In this document: piece after piece, positions 26,759 to 35,089 of the stretch
Layout: every line of letters starts with the position of its first letter
Position numbering within the stretch: the first letter of the stretch is position 1
Source of the DNA: Janthinobacterium sp. PAMC25594
GTDB lineage: Bacteria; Pseudomonadota; Gammaproteobacteria; Burkholderiales; Burkholderiaceae_D
NCBI RefSeq assembly: GCF_019443505.1
Contig: NZ_CP080377.1
Location: 1,240,001 to 1,304,000 of the forward strand
Length of the DNA: 64,000 bases
Direction: 5' to 3'
Notes under the pieces: model-generated
Database searches by the model: none
Told to the model about the DNA's origin: nothing
The model's input: only the letters and a program-made list of their open reading frames with translations
Made by a program: the position numbers and the translations under genes

Positions 26759-29281
26759 ATGACCGCCGCACCAAGTATCGCGCGCCGCACCGCCGTCGCC
26801 CACGCTGTACACACCGTCCTGCTGGCCATGCTGGCCACCGCGCCATTACTCACTCCAGCCGTCGCGTCTGCTGACGCCACCAGCACCGCCCGCAACGTCG
26901 ACATTCCCGCCGGGCCACTGGGCGCCACCATCAGCCGCTATGCCAGCACGGCCGGTGTCGCCATCGCCTTCGATGCCACGCAGCTGGCCGGCCTGAGTTC
27001 GCCTGGCTTGCACGGCAACTACACAGTCGACCAGGCTTATGCGCAATTGCTGCAAGGGAGCGGCTGGGAAGCGGAGCAACGCGGCGACGGCAATTATGTG
27101 TTGCGCAAGGCGGCTGCTGCGCCGCAGGCGATGGAAATCAGCATGCGTGAAATCCGCGTGACGGGCCGGCGCGACGGCGAAACGGAAGGTACGGCTTCGT
27201 ATACCACGCCTGTCATTACCATAGGAAAAACGGCCCAATCCTTGCGCGAACACCCGCAAACAGTCTCCGTGCTGACGCGCCAGCGCCTCGACGACCAGAA
27301 TATCAGCGACTTGAGCAAGGCAGCCGAACAAGCCGTCGGCATCACCGTACAGGACAATACTTTCCTGATACAGAAGCTGTATGCACGCGGCTTTGAAATC
27401 AGCAGCTACCAACTCGATGGCGGTGCCCCCATGGATACGGGCTTTTCCGCCAGCATCGCAGCCGACCTGGCGGAATATGATCGTGTGGAAATCCTGCGCG
27501 GCGCGGCAGGCTTGCTGAACGGCACGGGCAATCCAGGCGGCGCCGTTAATCTCGTGCGCAAGATGCCTACTGCCGCGCCGCAGTTCAATGCCAGCGTAGC
27601 GGCCGGCAGCTGGAACAATTACCGCAGCGACCTCGATGCTTCCGGCCCGCTGGCGTTCGACGGCAATTTGCGCGGACGCGTCGTCGTCGCCTATGAAAAC
27701 CGCAAATACTTCACGGCCATCCGCGCAACGGAAAAGCCGCTCATCTATGGCGTACTGGAAGCCGATATCGCGCCCGGTGCCGTGCTGGCCATCGGCGCTC
27801 GCGAACAGCGCACGCATGACCGGGGAACCTGGCCGGGCTTGCCCCGCTATAGTACGGGCGCCGAGCTGCACTTGCCCCGCAACACGGGTGCCATGGCCGA
27901 CTGGGCCGGCGTCGATTCCACCTCGAAAGAACTGTTCGCCAAACTGACCTGGCGCCTGGCACAGCGCTGGACCCTGCGCGCGAATGCCGCGCAGATGCGC
28001 CAGGCCGGCGCGACGGACGATGGTTTCATCCAGGGCGCCATCGATCCGCAAACCTTGACGGGCGGCCGCTGGCAAAGCGGCCACACGCAATACCATAACA
28101 AGCAACAACTGCTCGATATCAACGTCAGCGGCGCCTTCAACTGGTTCGGCCGTACGCATGAAGTACTGGCCGGCATCGATGGCCAGAAAGTCACCAGCAG
28201 CTGGGTGGCCAGCTATCCGCTGGAAGGCAACGGCGCACCGGGAGATTTGTTTCACCCAGGCAATACTCCCTTTCCCAAACCTGTGTATGGCCCCATTGAA
28301 CGCGACTACGATCCCTGGGGCCAGACCCAGTATGGCGCCTACGCCACCTTACGCCTGGACGTGGCCGAAGGCAGCAAGCTGATCGCAGGCGCGCGGGTCA
28401 ACCGCTACCGCTACCGCCAGCACTATCGCGAACTCGATACGGACACGGGCATCTGGGACACTTCAGGTTTGACGCAATACGCGGAACCGACCAAGGTCAC
28501 CCCTTTCATCGGCTTCGTGCACGATATCAATCACGAGTGGTCGGCCTATGCGAGCCACGCGCAAATATTCAAGCCGCAAGCCGACTTCAAGGCTGGCCCC
28601 GCGCCGGGCACGGGATTGCGCCCCATGCGCGGTGCAAATAGCGAACTGGGCCTGAAAGGGGAACTGTTGGGCGGCAAGCTCAATACGGCACTGGCCCTGT
28701 ACCGCATCGTGCAGGATGGCCGGGCCGTCAACGATCCCCGCTATGAAGAACAGTCCGCCCTATTTTCCAGCAATTGCTGCTACCTGGCTTCCGGCAAGGT
28801 CGTCAGCCAGGGCGTGGAAATGGAAGTCAACGGTGAAGTGGCCGCTGGCGTGCAATTGTCCGGCGGCTATACCTACAACCACAACAGCAATGAAACGGAC
28901 AAGGCCGTTTTCAGCACGATCACGCCCAGGCATGCGCTCAAGCTGTGGGGCAGCTGGCAATTACCGGGGGCGGCTTCCGCCTGGAAACTCGGCGCCGGTG
29001 CAACCATGCAGAGCAAGCAATACGCACAAGGCACGGCTGCCAGCTGGAATGCGGCCACAGGCAAGTTCAACGGCCCTGCCGTGCCATTCCACTATACACA
29101 GGCAAGCTATGCCGTCTGGAATGCCATGGCGCAATATCGCATCGACCGCCACTGGAGCGCCAGCGTCAATATCAATAATGTCTTCGACAAGACCTATTAC
29201 CGCACCATGGGCCGCTCCAGTAATGGCAATTTCTATGGAGAACCACGCAGCGCGGCGCTGATCTTGCGTGCCAGCTACTGA
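26759..29281 (+). CDS. TonB-dependent siderophore receptor with signalling domain
   Basis: This 840-residue outer-membrane receptor has a signal peptide, then an N-terminal STN domain (about 43-115: ARNVDIPAGPLGATISRYAS), the mark of receptors that signal through FecR/FecI. The plug domain contains HPQTVSVLTRQRLDDQNI and DRVEILRGAAGLLNGTGNPGG. A beta-barrel of the siderophore family follows and ends in RASY, with the C-terminal aromatic residue needed for assembly. RBS AAGGAA precedes the ATG. It imports a ferric siderophore using TonB energy; no biosynthesis genes are nearby, so a foreign siderophore is likely. Confidence 0.93.
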   Translation: MTAAPSIARRTAVAHAVHTVLLAMLATAPLLTPAVASADATSTARNVDIPAGPLGATISRYASTAGVAIAFDATQLAGLSSPGLHGNYTVDQAYAQLLQGSGWEAEQRGDGNYVLRKAAAAPQAMEISMREIRVTGRRDGETEGTASYTTPVITIGKTAQSLREHPQTVSVLTRQRLDDQNISDLSKAAEQAVGITVQDNTFLIQKLYARGFEISSYQLDGGAPMDTGFSASIAADLAEYDRVEILRGAAGLLNGTGNPGGAVNLVRKMPTAAPQFNASVAAGSWNNYRSDLDASGPLAFDGNLRGRVVVAYENRKYFTAIRATEKPLIYGVLEADIAPGAVLAIGAREQRTHDRGTWPGLPRYSTGAELHLPRNTGAMADWAGVDSTSKELFAKLTWRLAQRWTLRANAAQMRQAGATDDGFIQGAIDPQTLTGGRWQSGHTQYHNKQQLLDINVSGAFNWFGRTHEVLAGIDGQKVTSSWVASYPLEGNGAPGDLFHPGNTPFPKPVYGPIERDYDPWGQTQYGAYATLRLDVAEGSKLIAGARVNRYRYRQHYRELDTDTGIWDTSGLTQYAEPTKVTPFIGFVHDINHEWSAYASHAQIFKPQADFKAGPAPGTGLRPMRGANSELGLKGELLGGKLNTALALYRIVQDGRAVNDPRYEEQSALFSSNCCYLASGKVVSQGVEMEVNGEVAAGVQLSGGYTYNHNSNETDKAVFSTITPRHALKLWGSWQLPGAASAWKLGAGATMQSKQYAQGTAASWNAATGKFNGPAVPFHYTQASYAVWNAMAQYRIDRHWSASVNINNVFDKTYYRTMGRSSNGNFYGEPRSAALILRASY

Positions 29282-29297
29282 CAGGCAAGTACGCACT

Positions 29298-29320
29298 GAT
29301 GTGGTGCATTGCACCACATC
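29298..29320. terminator. Stem-loop between convergent receptor and nasT genes
   Basis: The arms GATGTGGTGC and GCACCACATC pair perfectly around ATT. It sits 17 bases after the receptor stop and just past the nasT stop, so it can serve both strands. No clear T-run follows, so termination strength is uncertain. Confidence 0.5.
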
Positions 29321-29323
29321 GAC

Positions 29324-29962
29324 TCATCCCAGCAAGTCCTCCACGTCGAGGATGCGCTGGGCAATTTCCGCCAGCTTCAGCTTTTTATTCATCGCCATGC
29401 TGCGCAGCCGCTGGTAAGCCTGCTCTTCCGTCAAGCCCTGATGCGTCATCAACAGGCCCTTGGCCCGTTCGATCACCTTGCGTTCCAGCAGCTTGTGCCG
29501 CGTGTCGAGCAATTCGGCGCGCAGTTTTTCTTCCTGGCGAAAGCGCGCCAGCGCCACGTTCAGCACGGGTTGAATGCGCTCGGCCTGCAAGCCGGCGACG
29601 ATATAGGCGGAGACACCGGCCGCCATGGCCGCGTCGATGCTGGCCGTGGCGCCGTCTTCCGTAAACAGGACGATGGGACGGCGCTCGTCGCGCGTGGCGA
29701 TGACGATGTGTTCGAGCACGTCGCGCGCATCCGATTCCGCATCGATGATGATGAGATCAGGCTGCAGTTGCGCGATGCGCTCGGGAAGATAGAGGTCGGC
29801 TGGCAAGGAGGCGACGATGTCGAAACCCGATTCCAGCAAGCCGATGCGCAAGGCATTACCGCGCAGCACTTGGGCCGCCAAAGCCGCATCCGCGTGCACG
29901 CCGTGCTCGACGATGGTGTTGACGACAACGATGCGCAAAGGCTGGGTACGGCTGGACGTCAT
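29324..29962 (-). CDS. nasT: NasT-like ANTAR-domain response regulator
   Basis: This 212-residue RNA-binding regulator has an N-terminal receiver-like domain (LRIVVVNTIVEHG, with the acceptor position in DLIIIDAES) and a C-terminal ANTAR domain (about 150-212: ERKVIERAKGLLMTHQGLTEEQAYQRLRSMAM). NasT proteins bind two-hairpin leader RNAs and prevent termination upstream of nitrate and nitrite assimilation genes; NasS holds NasT inactive without nitrate. I chose the ATG at 29962; a TTG five codons upstream is possible. The gene follows iolA on the same strand and converges on the iron receptor. Confidence 0.87.
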   Translation of the reverse strand: MTSSRTQPLRIVVVNTIVEHGVHADAALAAQVLRGNALRIGLLESGFDIVASLPADLYLPERIAQLQPDLIIIDAESDARDVLEHIVIATRDERRPIVLFTEDGATASIDAAMAAGVSAYIVAGLQAERIQPVLNVALARFRQEEKLRAELLDTRHKLLERKVIERAKGLLMTHQGLTEEQAYQRLRSMAMNKKLKLAEIAQRILDVEDLLG

Positions 29963-29971
29963 GGGAGCGAT

Positions 29972-29999
29972 CTGCAATGGCTAAACACAACCATTGCAG
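29972..29999. repeat. Stem-loop between iolA and nasT
   Basis: The arms CTGCAATGG (29972-29980) and CCATTGCAG (29991-29999) pair perfectly around a ten-base A-rich loop. It lies directly upstream of the nasT ATG and downstream of iolA. It could end the iol transcript or act in the nasT leader; no T-run is present. Confidence 0.45.
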
Positions 30000-30024
30000 T
30001 AAGCAAGAAGCGAACCAGCGGGTT

Positions 30025-31524
30025 TTACTTCAGGGTCGGCATGGCGAACTCGGCCCCGGCGGCCGTCGAGGCCGGCCAGCGCTGCGTGACGGCCTTCTGT
30101 TTCGTGTAGAAACGCACCGATTCCGGGCCATGCGCGTGGTGGTCGCCGAACAGGCTGCGCTTCCAGCCGCCGAAGCTGTGGAAGGCCATCGGCACGGGAA
30201 TCGGCACGTTGACGCCGACCATCCCCACCTGCACCCGGTGCGTGTATTCGCGCGCCGTGTTGCCATCGCGCGTGTAAATCGCCGTGCCGTTGCCGTATTC
30301 ATGCGCGTTGACCAGGTCCAGCGCCGTGGCGAAATCGGGTACGCGCACGATGCACAGGACAGGGCCGAAGATTTCCTTTTTATAGATGGTCATCTCGGGC
30401 GTGACATGGTCGAACAGGCTGCCACCGAGGAAAAAGCCGGTTTCATGACCTGGCAGCACGAAACCGCGTCCATCGCTGACCAGCTTGGCGCCTTCCTTGA
30501 CGCCGGTGGCGATGTAGCCGGCGATCTTGTCCTTGTGCACTTGCGTGACCACGGGGCCCATCTCGGCCGACAGATCCATGCCCTGCGTGATTTTCAGGGC
30601 CGCGATGCGGGGCACCAGCGCTTCGACCAGCTGGTCGGCCACGTTGCCGACGGCCACGACGACGGAAATGGCCATACAGCGCTCGCCCGCCGAACCGAAG
30701 GCAGCGCCCATCAGGGCATCGACCGTCTGCGGGATATCCGCGTCGGGCATGACGACCATGTGATTCTTGGCGCCACCCAGCGCTTGCACGCGCTTGCCCT
30801 GCGCGCAGCCGGTGGCATAGATGTATTCGGCGATCGGCGTGGAGCCGACAAAGCTGACGGCGCGTACGTCCGGATGGCGCAGCAAGCCGTCGACGGCTTC
30901 CTTGTCGCCCTGCACCACATTAAAGACGCCATCGGGCAAGCCCGCATCCGTCAACAGCTGCGCCAGCAGCAGGCTGGCCGACGGGTCGCGCTCCGACGGT
31001 TTGAGGACGAACGTATTGCCGCAGGCAATCGCCATCGGGAACATCCACATCGGCACCATCACGGGGAAATTGAACGGCGTGATGCCGACGCAGACACCGA
31101 GCGCCTGGCGGATCGACCAGGCGTCGATACCGCCTGCCACTTGCTCGCTGTACTCGCCCTTCATCATCTGCGGGATGCCGCAGGCAAACTCCACCACTTC
31201 GATGCCGCGCGTCACTTCCCCTTTCGCATCCGTAAACACCTTGCCATGTTCGGCCGTGATCAGGGCAGCCAATTGATCCGCATGTTCTTCCAGCAATTCC
31301 TTGAACTTGAACATGACCCGTGCGCGGCGCAGGGGCGAGGTTTGCGACCAGGCGGGAAAGGCCGCGTGGGCGGCGGCCACGGCCGCGTTCAGCTCGGCGG
31401 CAGTCGCCAGCGACACCTTGGCCGTGACGGCGCCCGTGGCGGGATTGAAGACGTCGCTCGTGCGCTCGGAGCGCGAAGCCATGGGATTGCCACCAATAAA
31501 GTGGCCGATCATCGGGGTAGTCAT
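30025..31524 (-). CDS. iolA: CoA-acylating methylmalonate/malonate-semialdehyde dehydrogenase
   Basis: This 499-residue aldehyde dehydrogenase converts malonate semialdehyde (from inositol) to acetyl-CoA and CO2 with NAD and CoA. The N-terminal segment [24 protein letters not shown] is typical of MmsA/IolA. The catalytic Cys is C283 in [10 protein letters not shown], with [15 protein letters not shown] and KPSERDPSA in the NAD domain. It is the last gene of the minus-strand iol operon, 13 bases after iolB, with AAGGA before the ATG. MmsA in valine catabolism is the same family; the context favours inositol. Confidence 0.93.
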   Translation of the reverse strand: MTTPMIGHFIGGNPMASRSERTSDVFNPATGAVTAKVSLATAAELNAAVAAAHAAFPAWSQTSPLRRARVMFKFKELLEEHADQLAALITAEHGKVFTDAKGEVTRGIEVVEFACGIPQMMKGEYSEQVAGGIDAWSIRQALGVCVGITPFNFPVMVPMWMFPMAIACGNTFVLKPSERDPSASLLLAQLLTDAGLPDGVFNVVQGDKEAVDGLLRHPDVRAVSFVGSTPIAEYIYATGCAQGKRVQALGGAKNHMVVMPDADIPQTVDALMGAAFGSAGERCMAISVVVAVGNVADQLVEALVPRIAALKITQGMDLSAEMGPVVTQVHKDKIAGYIATGVKEGAKLVSDGRGFVLPGHETGFFLGGSLFDHVTPEMTIYKKEIFGPVLCIVRVPDFATALDLVNAHEYGNGTAIYTRDGNTAREYTHRVQVGMVGVNVPIPVPMAFHSFGGWKRSLFGDHHAHGPESVRFYTKQKAVTQRWPASTAAGAEFAMPTLK

Positions 31525-31537
31525 ATCTTGTCCTTGA

Positions 31538-32335
31538 TTATTTGGTATTCATCAGCCACTCATGGGCCGGGTCGTTTTTAAAGTGCCACACGCGTTTCGG
31601 GCCGGCCATCACGTTCAGGTAATAGCCGTCATAGCCATACGGCACGGTGACGGGGTGGTAACCCCTGGGCACCATCACCACGTCGTGGTTTTCCACGGCC
31701 ATGGCTTCGTCGATGGAACGGTCATCCGTGTAGACTCTTTGGTATGCAAAGCCCTGCTCCGGGTTCAGACGGTGGTAATACGTTTCTTCCAGCGAACTTT
31801 CCAGCGGCACATTGTCGCTATCATGCTTGTGCGGCGGATAGCTGGACGAGTGGCCGGACGGCGTGACCACCTCGACCACCAGCAAGCCATCCGCTTCCTC
31901 TGTCTGCGGCAGGATGTCGCACACATAGCGCGTGTTGGCGCCCTTGCCGCGCACGGAACGCGTCATGCTGGCCGGTTCGATCAGGCGCGCCGGACGGTGC
32001 GTGGTGGCCGGCGCGCTGCACAGGGCCACTTCGGCGGCGCTCACGGCCGTGATGCTGACCTGTGTTTCCAGCGGCACATACACGGCATACGGAGAGCGCT
32101 CCTCGAAGACGCTGGCGCGATTGCCGATGGCTTCCCAGCTCTGCTCGCCCGCCTGCACGGTGACGGTGCCCGTCAGCACGACGAGGCACAGTTCGCGGCT
32201 GCCCGTCTCCAGGCTCAGCGATTCGCCGGCCGCCAGGCGGTGCGCGGCAAAACCCACATGCGTCCAGCCGGCCGACTCGGGCGTGACCTCGACGATGGTC
32301 TGTCCCTGCCCCGCTTTCACCAGCAGCGGGCTCAT
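31538..32335 (-). CDS. iolB: 5-deoxy-glucuronate isomerase
   Basis: This 265-residue protein of the KduI/IolB cupin family isomerises 5-deoxy-glucuronate to 2-deoxy-5-keto-gluconate in inositol degradation. Characteristic stretches are [12 protein letters not shown] (metal-binding His/Asp residues) and [27 protein letters not shown], then [13 protein letters not shown]. Length is normal. Its start overlaps the iolE stop (ATGA), so expression is coupled. Confidence 0.95.
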   Translation of the reverse strand: MSPLLVKAGQGQTIVEVTPESAGWTHVGFAAHRLAAGESLSLETGSRELCLVVLTGTVTVQAGEQSWEAIGNRASVFEERSPYAVYVPLETQVSITAVSAAEVALCSAPATTHRPARLIEPASMTRSVRGKGANTRYVCDILPQTEEADGLLVVEVVTPSGHSSSYPPHKHDSDNVPLESSLEETYYHRLNPEQGFAYQRVYTDDRSIDEAMAVENHDVVMVPRGYHPVTVPYGYDGYYLNVMAGPKRVWHFKNDPAHEWLMNTK

Positions 32336-33246
32336 GCCGCCTCCCGTTTCAAGCGGGGAATCGCATCGACCAGGCTTGCCAGGTAATCGTGGCCCATCTT
32401 TGCATACTGATAACTGGGTGCCACGGCCGGGTCTTGCTCCGCTTCCACCACCAGCCAGCCTTCGTAGCCGTGCAGATACAGCCGCGTCAGGATGGCCGGG
32501 AAGTCGATGCTGCCGTCGCCGGGCACGCTGAAGGCGCCATTGATGACGGCCTGCAAGAAACTCCAGTGGCCATTACGGGCCAGTTTCACCACGTTCGGGC
32601 GCACATCCTTGCAATGCACGTGGCAAATCCTGTCGATATGCTTATTTAACACCGCCAGCGCATCGCCGCCGGCAAACGTGATATGCCCCGTGTCGAACAG
32701 CAAGCCGACCTCGGCCCCCGTCAGGGCCATCAGTTGATCCACATCGGCCGGGGTTTCCACGTAGGCACCCATGTGGTGGTGATACGCCAGGCGCACGCCG
32801 TTGTCGAGCAAGTGCCTGGCAAACATCGTCAATTTGTCGGCGTAGTCCTGCCATTGCTGCTGGGTCTGGAAACGGGGGCGTTTATATAAAGGGCGCGCTT
32901 CGCCCTGGATGGCGTCGGCCACTTCCCCGTACACCATGACGGTCGCGCCGCTGTCGGCCAGCAGCCGCAAATGCGGGCCGACGGAAGCGATCTCTTCTTC
33001 CACCGAGCGATGCGCCAACCGGCCCGAATACCAGCCGGAAACACAGGCAAGATTGTATTTGCCCAGCACGGCGTTCAGGGCCGGCGCATCCTTTGGAAAC
33101 TTGTTGCCCAGCTCGAAACCCACGTAGCCGATCTCGGCGCCCTCTTTCAGCGCTGTCTCCAGGGGCGTCTCGCCGCCCAGGCTGGGTAAATCGTCGTTCA
33201 TCCACGAGATCGGGTTGATGCCGATCTTGACATTCCAGGTAGTCAT
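32332..33246 (-). CDS. iolE: myo-inosose-2 dehydratase
   Basis: This 304-residue enzyme of the sugar-phosphate isomerase/epimerase TIM-barrel family removes water from 2-keto-myo-inositol (scyllo-inosose). Diagnostic stretches are IGINPISWMNDDLP at the N-terminus, YHHHMGAYVETPADVDQL, and LLFDTGHITFAGGD, followed by HVHCKDVRP, with the acidic and His metal ligands. It begins one base after the iolD stop codon, with its ribosome-binding site (AAAGGA) inside iolD. Confidence 0.94.
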   Translation of the reverse strand: MTTWNVKIGINPISWMNDDLPSLGGETPLETALKEGAEIGYVGFELGNKFPKDAPALNAVLGKYNLACVSGWYSGRLAHRSVEEEIASVGPHLRLLADSGATVMVYGEVADAIQGEARPLYKRPRFQTQQQWQDYADKLTMFARHLLDNGVRLAYHHHMGAYVETPADVDQLMALTGAEVGLLFDTGHITFAGGDALAVLNKHIDRICHVHCKDVRPNVVKLARNGHWSFLQAVINGAFSVPGDGSIDFPAILTRLYLHGYEGWLVVEAEQDPAVAPSYQYAKMGHDYLASLVDAIPRLKREAA

Positions 33247-33247
33247 C

Positions 33248-35089
33248 TCAATTCCTTTGTTTCAGACGGTCAAGTTCATAACGGGCGCGCGCAGCTTGCA
33301 CGCCTGGCTGGGTGGAGACTTCCGGCACGGCCACTTCCCACCAGCAACCGCCCTCTGCGGTCGTACGCGTATCGTCCGTATTGATGCAGATCAGATACGT
33401 GCGCGGCGCGGCGCGGGCGCGCAGCATGGCCTGTTCCAGTTCAGCGATCGACCCCACGTGTTCGCTCATGGCGCCCAACGATTGCGCATGCAGGGCAAAG
33501 TCGATATGCGGGGCGCTGTCGGGCAACATATTGTTGAACGAGGCATTGCCGCACGCCTGCTGCAATCGGTTGATGCAGCCGTAGCCGCGGTTGTCGAGCA
33601 CGACGATGATGAGTTTTTTGTCCAGCATGACGGAAGTGGCGATTTCCGAATTCATCATCAGATAGCTGCCGTCGCCCACCATGACGATGACTTCCGAGTC
33701 AGGCTTGGCCATCTTGACACCGAGGCCGCCGGCGATTTCATAGCCCATGCACGAGTAGCCGTATTCCATGTGGTAGCCGCCCGGTGTTTCCGTTCGCCAC
33801 AGTTTATGGAGTTCGGCCGGCAAGGTGCCTGCCGCGCAGACGACGATGTCGCGGGTGGTGGAGTCCCTGGATGAACGCTGCACGGCGCCGATGACTTCGC
33901 CGTCATACGGCAAGCCGGCCACTTCCCTTTTCCCGGTGATCGACACCACGGTGTCGCGCCAGGCATTGCCCGCCTGCTGCGCCCGGTCCAGCCAGAGTCC
34001 CGCGCTGTTCCAGCTGCCCAGCAGCCGCGACATGCCTTGCAAGCCCAGCGTCGCGTCCGCCTGCACGCCCAGGCCCCGGCGTTTCAAGGCGTCAAAACTA
34101 TTGACGTTCAGGCTGACCAGTTGCGCCTGCGCAAACAGGGAATTCGACCCGGTCGTGAAATCCTGCAGGCGCGTGCCGACGGCCAGCACCACGTCCGCGT
34201 CCGCCGCCAGCGCGTTCGCGGCGGGCGAACCGGTCACGCCGATGGCGCCCAGCTGCAATGGGTGGTTCCACGGCAAGGCACTCTTGCCCGCCTGGGTTTC
34301 CGCCACGGGGATGCCATGCCGCTCGGCAAACGCCTGCAGGGCGGCGCTGGCCTTGCCGTACAACACGCCGCCACCGGCCACGATCAGCGGCTGTTTCGCA
34401 TTTTTCAACAACGCTGCCGCCTCTTCCAGCTCCTGCTCGACGGGCGGCAAGGCGCGGAAACGCACGATCCTCGGCGCAAAAAATTCCTCCGGATAGTCAT
34501 ATGCCATCGTCTGCACGTCTTGCGGCAGCGACAAGGTGACGGGACCGCAGGCGGCCGGGTCCGTCAAGGCGGCAATGGCGCGTGGCAAGGCCGTCAGCAA
34601 TTGCTCGGGATACACGATGCGGTCGAAATAACGCGACAAAGGTTTAAAAGCGTCATTCACCGAGACGCTGCCGTCGCTGCCATCTTCCAGCTGCTGCAGC
34701 ACCGGGTCCGGCGCACGCGACACGAAGACGTCGCCCGGCAGCAAGAGCACGGGCAGGCGGTTCACGTGCGCCAGGGCGGCGGCCGTCAGCAAATTCGTCG
34801 CGCCCGGGCCGATGGAACTGGTGACGGCCATCATGCGCCGACGCATGTGCGCCTTCGCATAGGCAATCGCCGAGTGCGCCATCGCCTGCTCGTTGTGGGC
34901 GCGATACGTGGGAAAAGTATCGCGATACTGGTACAGCGCTTCGCCCAGGCCCGCCACATTGCCGTGGCCAAAGATGGCGAAGGCGCCGCCGAACAAGGGA
35001 AGCAAGGTACCGTCACCGTCTTCCGTACGCAAAGCAGCCAGGTAGCGGACCAAGGCTTGCGCCATGGTCAATCTGATCGTCGTCTTCAT
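33248..35089 (-). CDS. iolD: 3D-(3,5/4)-trihydroxycyclohexane-1,2-dione acylhydrolase
   Basis: This 613-residue thiamine-diphosphate enzyme opens the ring of the diketo-inositol intermediate to 5-deoxy-glucuronate. The ThDP motif GDGSYLMMNSEI...NRGYG lies in the C-terminal domain, and the N-terminal Pyr domain has YRDTFPTYRAHNEQAM and SSIGPGATNLLTAAALA. The ATG at 35089 overlaps the iolC stop (ATGA); an upstream 54-codon open extension lies inside iolC and is rejected. Length is in the family range. Confidence 0.95.
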   Translation of the reverse strand: MKTTIRLTMAQALVRYLAALRTEDGDGTLLPLFGGAFAIFGHGNVAGLGEALYQYRDTFPTYRAHNEQAMAHSAIAYAKAHMRRRMMAVTSSIGPGATNLLTAAALAHVNRLPVLLLPGDVFVSRAPDPVLQQLEDGSDGSVSVNDAFKPLSRYFDRIVYPEQLLTALPRAIAALTDPAACGPVTLSLPQDVQTMAYDYPEEFFAPRIVRFRALPPVEQELEEAAALLKNAKQPLIVAGGGVLYGKASAALQAFAERHGIPVAETQAGKSALPWNHPLQLGAIGVTGSPAANALAADADVVLAVGTRLQDFTTGSNSLFAQAQLVSLNVNSFDALKRRGLGVQADATLGLQGMSRLLGSWNSAGLWLDRAQQAGNAWRDTVVSITGKREVAGLPYDGEVIGAVQRSSRDSTTRDIVVCAAGTLPAELHKLWRTETPGGYHMEYGYSCMGYEIAGGLGVKMAKPDSEVIVMVGDGSYLMMNSEIATSVMLDKKLIIVVLDNRGYGCINRLQQACGNASFNNMLPDSAPHIDFALHAQSLGAMSEHVGSIAELEQAMLRARAAPRTYLICINTDDTRTTAEGGCWWEVAVPEVSTQPGVQAARARYELDRLKQRN

